This document shows positions 63,301-64,000 of a stretch of 64,000 nucleotides of DNA, in pieces (within the stretch, counting starts at the first letter, position 1; each line of letters opens with the position of its first letter). The position numbers were made by a program, and so were the translations under genes. This DNA is from Aldrovandia affinis (taxonomy: Eukaryota; Chordata; Actinopteri; Notacanthiformes; Halosauridae): assembly GCA_029706075.1 (NCBI GenBank), contig JAINUG010000037.1:5646166-5710165 (forward strand), read 5' to 3'. The notes beneath the pieces are model-generated. The model was given only the letters and a program-made list of their open reading frames with translations. It was not told where the DNA came from and did no database searches.

Positions 63301-64000
63301 ATGCAAGTCTAACTGGCACATGTGTATGGGCCACACCCTCTGCCGTCCTCTCTGTGATAATGTCTTGTCTTGTCTAAATTCCTGTTTCAGCGTTTCTGCT
63401 CCGATGCCGATGCCAGGAACATGCTGCTGTGTCTAAAACAGAACAAGAACAGCGAGCTAATGGACCCCAAGTGCAAACAAATGATCACCAAGAGACAGAT
63501 CACTCAGAACACAGGTACTTTACTGAGCCACTGACAGATCTCTCAGAACACAGGTTCTTTACTGAGCCACTGACAGATCTCTCAGAACACAGGTAATTTA
63601 CTGAGCCACTGACAGATCTCTCAGAACACAGGTTCTTTACTGAGCCACTGAACAAACACTCAGAACACAGGCTCTTTACTGAGCCACTGACAGATCGATC
63701 TCTCAGAACACAGGCTCTTTACTGAGCCACTGACAGATCGATCACTCAGTACCTACAGTGAAGTCGCATCGCAGAAACCAGCATCATGTGTCTACTGTAG
63801 CAGCGAGTGATTGTGGCCCCATCTCCAGATGGATACTGATTTGATTACTAGTGTCTACTCTTATCTACCTCATGTTTAAAAACATGAATTATAATGAAGG
63901 GCTCCTTAGTCATTTTTCAAAAATGGATTTAAAGAGGCTAATTTTCTTTCCCCCAGACTACAGACTGAATCCTGTGTTACGAAAGGCATGCAAGGCGGAC
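23744..64000 (+). CDS. glg1: GLG1, Golgi glycoprotein 1 / ESL-1 / cysteine-rich FGF receptor (3' end outside window)
   Basis: Twenty-one exons: 23744-24067, 45396-45425, 47800-47886, 49187-49402, 52260-52463, 52823-52894, 53156-53342, 53668-53882, 54262-54383, 56205-56306, 56698-56851, 57970-58107, 58347-58433, 58926-58988, 60317-60430, 60849-60937, 61350-61467, 62416-62508, 62824-62961, 63391-63514 and 63957-64000. They give 907 codons with no frame break. The product has a signal peptide, a low-complexity Asn/Pro-rich segment, then tandem Cys-rich GLG1 repeats (Pfam cysteine-rich repeat family). Five N-glycosylation sequons (NLT, NIT, NET, NLT, NDT) match the human protein by recall. GLG1 is a type I sialoglycoprotein of the medial Golgi that binds FGFs, retains TGF-beta precursor and serves as an E-selectin ligand. 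About 270 C-terminal residues, including the membrane segment, are outside the window. Confidence 0.97.
24130..24178. repeat. (GGAT)n short tandem repeat
   Basis: Short GATG/GGAT tetranucleotide run. Confidence 0.7.
24366..24780. repeat. TAACGTT/GCTAGC motif cluster downstream of GLG1 exon 1
   Basis: At least six AACGTT copies (around 24366, 24406, 24483, 24525, 24581, 24617) are mixed with GCTAGCTA and TTCGCTCG repeats. It looks like the cluster at the RFWD3 5' end. Confidence 0.6.
26513..26612. repeat. (TA)n/(TG)n compound microsatellite
   Basis: Alternating TATATG and TATA runs surround an uninterrupted TG run at about 26560-26582. Confidence 0.9.
29590..29850. repeat. G/T-rich tandem repeat (GGCTGGGTGGGTGTGTG type)
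   Basis: Imperfect units of about 40-50 bases, built from GCTGGCTGGGTGGGTGTGTG and CTGCGTGCGTGG. Several GGGTGGGT pairs could form G-quadruplexes on the + (transcribed RNA-like) strand. Confidence 0.85.
35790..36020 (-). mobile_element. tRNA-headed SINE with UnaL2/L2-type tail (family B)
   Basis: Read on the minus strand: the head GGCAGTGTAGTGTAAGGGTT, a decayed box B (GGTTGAATTCC), a body containing GAATTGCTTCAG, and the tail GCTCTGGATAAGAGCGTCTG then CTAAATGCC. Nearly full length. Confidence 0.8.
36650..36815. repeat. GT-rich minisatellite
   Basis: Units of about 20-24 bases, TGTGTGTGTGAGCATTTG, several copies grading into TGCGAGCGTTTGTGTG. This accounts for the His/Thr-rich ORFs on the minus strand. 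Confidence 0.85.
39706..40090 (+). mobile_element. tRNA-derived SINE (family A), + orientation
   Basis: The head is GTGTGGTCTAGTGGTTTC, box B GGGTTCGATTCCC, the body GGCAATTGGCTGTCCACCCC, and the tail TGTAATTGGCTTCCAAATTG followed by GGGTGAAAATGGG. The tail matches the minus-strand copy at 20155-20540. Box B is canonical. Confidence 0.85.
41304..41340. repeat. 14-bp perfect hairpin
   Basis: AATATTGTAAGGAT is followed by a 9-base T-rich loop and its exact reverse complement. Too short for a typical microRNA precursor. Confidence 0.85.
41590..41925. repeat. CA/ACGC-rich repeat tract
   Basis: Interrupted ACACACGC, CATGCATAC and ACATACATAGACACGCAC units. Low-complexity, non-coding. Confidence 0.8.
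43480..43620. repeat. GT-rich minisatellite (GTGTGTGTGTTATT units)
   Basis: Repeated GTGTGTTATTGTGTTTGTG-like units. Confidence 0.85.
45396..45425 (+). CDS. glg1: GLG1 exon 2 (30-base microexon)
   Basis: The acceptor is TTTCTTTCCTTACAG and the donor is GTAAGT at 45426. It encodes ESEIAADCNH, which matches ENEISSDCNH in human. Phase 0 at both ends, so skipping would remove ten residues including one Cys of a repeat. Confidence 0.93.
45426..47799 (+). other. GLG1 intron 2
   Basis: It contains a transposon-like segment (about 46780-47330) related to that in RFWD3 intron 2. No gene. Confidence 0.75.
46850..47330. mobile_element. Transposon-like element, copy 2
   Basis: It ends AACTGTCAACCAAAATGTTA then GACCGCGACAGCCCTAG, as at 9506-9545. 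It shares GCATTTTTGATATACGTGCT with about 9334-9354. Internal sequence differs, so either two related non-autonomous elements or decayed copies are present. Confidence 0.5.
47800..47886 (+). CDS. glg1: GLG1 exon 3
   Basis: It encodes LLWNYKFNLTTDPKFETVAG and EVCKSTIAE. NLT is a conserved N-glycosylation sequon. The donor is GTGAGC at 47887, phase 0. Confidence 0.97.
47887..49186 (+). other. GLG1 intron 3
   Basis: It contains a full-length family B SINE at 48880-49085. Nothing else recognised. Confidence 0.8.
48880..49085 (-). mobile_element. tRNA-headed SINE with UnaL2/L2-type tail (family B), full length
   Basis: Read on the minus strand: GGTGGCAGTGTAGTGTAATG (box A TAGTGTAATGG), box B GGTTCGATCCC, a body with GAATTGCTTCAGC, then GTCGCTCCGGATAAGAGCAT and CTGCTAAATGCC. 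Box A and box B are canonical; the stem-loop has one change (CCGGATAAGAG). Confidence 0.88.
49187..49402 (+). CDS. glg1: GLG1 exon 4
   Basis: It encodes IKECEEETRGKGYLVSCLVD, then HRGNITEYQCHQYITKMTT and IIFSDYRLICGFMDKCREDI. It contains the conserved NIT sequon and spaced cysteines. The donor is GTCAGG at 49403. Confidence 0.98.
49403..52259 (+). other. GLG1 intron 4 (2.9 kb)
   Basis: It contains a GT run (49567-49588), a G13 run (49794-49806), a T18 run (51075-51092) and a C/T-rich tract (52080-52210) before the acceptor. No gene. Confidence 0.8.
52260..52463 (+). CDS. glg1: GLG1 exon 5
   Basis: It encodes DVHSQGEVISCLEKGLVKEA, then MRVAELSSDDFHLDRYLYFS and CRDDRERFCEN. The donor is GTGAGC at 52464. 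Confidence 0.98.
52464..52822 (+). other. GLG1 intron 5
   Basis: Nothing recognised apart from splice signals. Confidence 0.8.
52823..52894 (+). CDS. glg1: GLG1 exon 6
   Basis: It encodes VLAGEGKVYKCLFNHKFEES and MSEK (24 codons). The donor GTTAAT at 52895 departs from consensus at +3 to +5. Confidence 0.95.
53156..53342 (+). CDS. glg1: GLG1 exon 7
   Basis: It encodes CRDALTTRQKLIAQDYKVSY, then SLAKACKVDLRKYRCNVDTN and LSYLLLCLESAVHR. It ends with G of a split Gly codon. The donor lies at the start of a GT array (GTGTGTGT), and the last 24 bases of the exon are copied twice in the intron. Confidence 0.96.
53319..53490 (+). repeat. Tandem copies of the GLG1 exon 7 3' end
   Basis: The exon end GTCTGGAGTCAGCCGTGCAC plus AGAG (53319-53342) recurs at 53391-53414 and, with two changes, at 53459-53482. 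The spacing is 72 and 68 bases, and GT/CT-rich filler separates the copies. Copy 2 is followed by CTGTGT and copy 3 by GTGTGT. Confidence 0.93.
53565..53660 (+). repeat. (GT)n microsatellite abutting the exon 8 acceptor
   Basis: About 45 GT/GC-interrupted dinucleotides end only a few bases before GCACCAG|exon 8. No ordinary pyrimidine tract is present. Confidence 0.95.
53668..53882 (+). CDS. glg1: GLG1 exon 8
   Basis: It encodes RTVSGECQGEMLDYRRMLME, then DFSLSPEIVLHCRGEIETHC and GLHRKGRTLHCLMRVGRGDK. The donor is GTTAGT at 53883. The acceptor is preceded by UG repeats. Confidence 0.97.
53883..54261 (+). other. GLG1 intron 8
   Basis: It contains an (AC)n run at 54179-54214, about 50 bases before the acceptor. 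No other feature. Confidence 0.8.
54262..54383 (+). CDS. glg1: GLG1 exon 9
   Basis: It encodes LQTLIQEADPGADYRIDRAL, then NEACESVILTACKHIRNGDP, and ends in phase 2. The donor is GTGAGT at 54384. Confidence 0.98.
54453..54668. repeat. (CA)n/(CGCA)n minisatellite
   Basis: Units CACATCTGCTCACACGCGCG and ACACACACACACATCTACTC recur; the array begins about 70 bases after the exon 9 donor. Confidence 0.9.
54920..55090 (+). repeat. L2-clade LINE 3' end
   Basis: The 3' UTR-like segment ends GTCGCTCTGGATAAGCGCGT then CTGCTAAATGCTTAAAATGT and a short TGTAA-type repeat. It is 5' truncated and has no RT coding region. Confidence 0.75.
56205..56306 (+). CDS. glg1: GLG1 exon 10
   Basis: It encodes ILSCLMEHLYTEKMVEDCEH and RLLELQYFISRDW, starting with the last base of a Met codon. 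The donor is GTGAGC at 56307, phase 2. Confidence 0.98.
56307..56697 (+). other. GLG1 intron 10
   Basis: No gene or repeat recognised. Confidence 0.8.
56698..56851 (+). CDS. glg1: GLG1 exon 11
   Basis: It encodes LDPVLYRKCQGDASRLCHTH, then GWNETSEMMPPGAIFSCLYR and HAYRTEEQGRR. NET is a conserved sequon. The donor is GTAGGG at 56852. Confidence 0.98.
56852..57969 (+). other. GLG1 intron 11
   Basis: AT-rich, with a (GAT)n run near 57560 and a CCT/CCG triplet array at 57892-57931 just before the acceptor. Confidence 0.8.
57892..57931 (+). repeat. (CCT)n/(CCG)n triplet repeat upstream of exon 12
   Basis: CCTCCTCCTCCGCCGCCGCC then CTCCTCCTCCTCCTCC, ending about 38 bases before exon 12. Confidence 0.9.
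57970..58107 (+). CDS. glg1: GLG1 exon 12
   Basis: It encodes LSRDCKVEVQRILHQRALDV, then KLDPELQKRCMTDLGKWCSE and KTETGQ. The donor is GTGGGT at 58108. Confidence 0.98.
58347..58433 (+). CDS. glg1: GLG1 exon 13
   Basis: It encodes ELECLQDHLEDLVSDCRDVV and GNLTELESE; NLT is a conserved sequon. The donor GAG|GTATGG at 58434 is the first unit of a minisatellite. Confidence 0.97.
58431..58655 (+). repeat. Minisatellite starting at the GLG1 exon 13 donor
   Basis: About seven units of 29-32 bases, GAGTATGGGGGGATAGGG followed by CTCACTTCACACT. The first unit begins with the last codon of exon 13 and its GTATGG donor. Later units keep GAGTATGG or GAGAATGG. Confidence 0.93.
58656..58925 (+). other. 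Rest of GLG1 intron 13
   Basis: Ordinary AT-rich intron sequence ending CCTTTCAACAG. Confidence 0.8.
58926..58988 (+). CDS. glg1: GLG1 exon 14
   Basis: It encodes DIQIEALLMRACEPVIQSHC and H (21 codons). The donor is GTGAGT at 58989, phase 0. Confidence 0.97.
58989..60316 (+). other. GLG1 intron 14
   Basis: The last 520 bases are an almost pure C/T array; the first part is ordinary sequence containing two imperfect copies of an AGCxCTTTCATTGGCTCC motif (59051-59115). Confidence 0.8.
59793..60316 (+). repeat. 520-base CT-rich array joined to the exon 15 acceptor
   Basis: (CT)n interrupted by TCTCTCACGCGTTC units at near-regular intervals, running straight into TCTCACAG|exon 15. It explains the Ser/Leu/Arg repeat ORFs in this stretch. 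Confidence 0.95.
60317..60430 (+). CDS. glg1: GLG1 exon 15
   Basis: It encodes EVADNQIDTGDLMECLVQNK, then HQKEMNDKCSVGVTHFQL. The donor is GTAAGA at 60431. Confidence 0.98.
60431..60848 (+). other. GLG1 intron 15
   Basis: No gene or repeat recognised. Confidence 0.8.
60849..60937 (+). CDS. glg1: GLG1 exon 16
   Basis: It encodes IQMKDFRFSYKFKMACKEDV and LKLCPNIKK, ending with two bases of a Lys codon. The donor is GTGAGT at 60938. Confidence 0.98.
60938..61349 (+). other. GLG1 intron 16
   Basis: A short (CT)n at 61299-61325 precedes the acceptor; otherwise nothing recognised. Confidence 0.8.
61350..61467 (+). CDS. glg1: GLG1 exon 17
   Basis: It encodes VDVVICLSTTVRNDTLQDAK, then EQRVSVKCRKQLRVEELEM. 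NDT is a conserved sequon. The donor GTGCGT at 61468 is unusual at +3/+4. Confidence 0.97.
61468..62415 (+). other. GLG1 intron 17
   Basis: No gene or repeat recognised. Confidence 0.8.
62416..62508 (+). CDS. glg1: GLG1 exon 18
   Basis: It encodes SEDIRLEPDLFDSCKQDIGR and LCPNVAFGNAQ. The donor is GTGAGA at 62509. Confidence 0.98.
62509..62823 (+). other. GLG1 intron 18
   Basis: Nothing recognised apart from the CCTTCCTGCAG acceptor. Confidence 0.8.
62824..62961 (+). CDS. glg1: GLG1 exon 19
   Basis: It encodes VIECLKENKKQLTQRCHQRV, then FKLQEVEMMDPELDYQLMRV and CKQMIK. The donor is GTGAGC at 62962. Confidence 0.98.
62962..63390 (+). other. GLG1 intron 19
   Basis: AT-rich; no gene or repeat recognised. 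Confidence 0.8.
63391..63514 (+). CDS. glg1: GLG1 exon 20
   Basis: It encodes RFCSDADARNMLLCLKQNKN, then SELMDPKCKQMITKRQITQN and T, ending with G of an Asp codon. The donor is GTACTT at 63515, which heads a tandem array of exon-end copies. Confidence 0.97.
63496..63758 (+). repeat. Tandem array of the GLG1 exon 20 end plus donor
   Basis: The exon end CAGATCACTCAGAACACAG is followed by about six units of 39-45 bases (TTTACTGAGCCACTGACAGA then TCTCTCAGAACACAG). Most units end in ACACAG followed by GT or GC: GTACTT, GTTCTT, GTAATT, GTTCTT, GCTCTT, GCTCTT. Confidence 0.95.
63957..64000 (+). CDS. glg1: GLG1 exon 21 (cut by window edge)
   Basis: The acceptor is TTTCTTTCCCCCAG. It encodes DYRLNPVLRKACKAD with the first base of Asp from exon 20, and runs off the window. 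Confidence 0.95.

Noticed and set aside
1-64000. CRISPR arrays, operons, prophage, plasmid or endogenous viral genes
   Set aside because: Nothing of this kind is visible; repeats are eukaryotic microsatellites, minisatellites, SINE/LINE fragments and MITEs.

Overview
This is nuclear DNA from a ray-finned fish, almost certainly a teleost. The genes have many small exons with GT-AG introns. The spacers carry tRNA-derived SINEs, LINE-2-type 3' tails whose short stem is capped by a GGATAA loop (as in the eel element UnaL2), palindromic MITE-like elements and abundant microsatellites. The repeat content would fit an early-branching teleost such as an eel or tarpon relative, but that placement is inference. 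I see no prokaryotic, organellar, viral or CRISPR content.

Three protein-coding genes lie head to tail on the + strand. (1) Bases 53-4347 are the last five coding exons of MLKL, covering the C-lobe of the pseudokinase domain; the N-terminal four-helix bundle lies upstream of the window. (2) Bases 7645-19029 are a complete RFWD3 of 12 coding exons and about 682 residues, with a RING finger, a coiled coil and a WD40 domain. (3) Bases 23744-64000 are the first 21 coding exons (about 907 residues) of GLG1. GLG1 has a signal peptide and Cys-rich repeats; the C-terminal repeats, transmembrane segment and tail lie beyond the right edge. Splice phases agree across every junction I propose. The order and shared direction MLKL-RFWD3-GLG1 match what I recall of human 16q23, which supports orthology.

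Layout: 1-4.35 kb MLKL; 4.35-7.64 kb MLKL 3' UTR, spacer and RFWD3 5' region; 7.64-19.03 kb RFWD3 coding region; 19.03-23.74 kb RFWD3 3' UTR and spacer (with a MITE and a SINE) plus the GLG1 promoter; 24.07-45.40 kb the very long first intron of GLG1, with no gene that I recognise; 45.40-64.0 kb the densely packed GLG1 exons 2-21. The three genes are not known to share a pathway: MLKL executes necroptosis, RFWD3 is a DNA-repair ubiquitin ligase, and GLG1 is a Golgi sialoglycoprotein.

The most unusual signal is in the repeats inside GLG1. At three separate 5' splice sites (after exons 7, 13 and 20) the exon end or its donor has been copied in tandem into the intron, producing arrays of decoy donors. 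Several acceptors in the same gene sit directly against expanded UG or pyrimidine arrays. I found no convincing new gene system.
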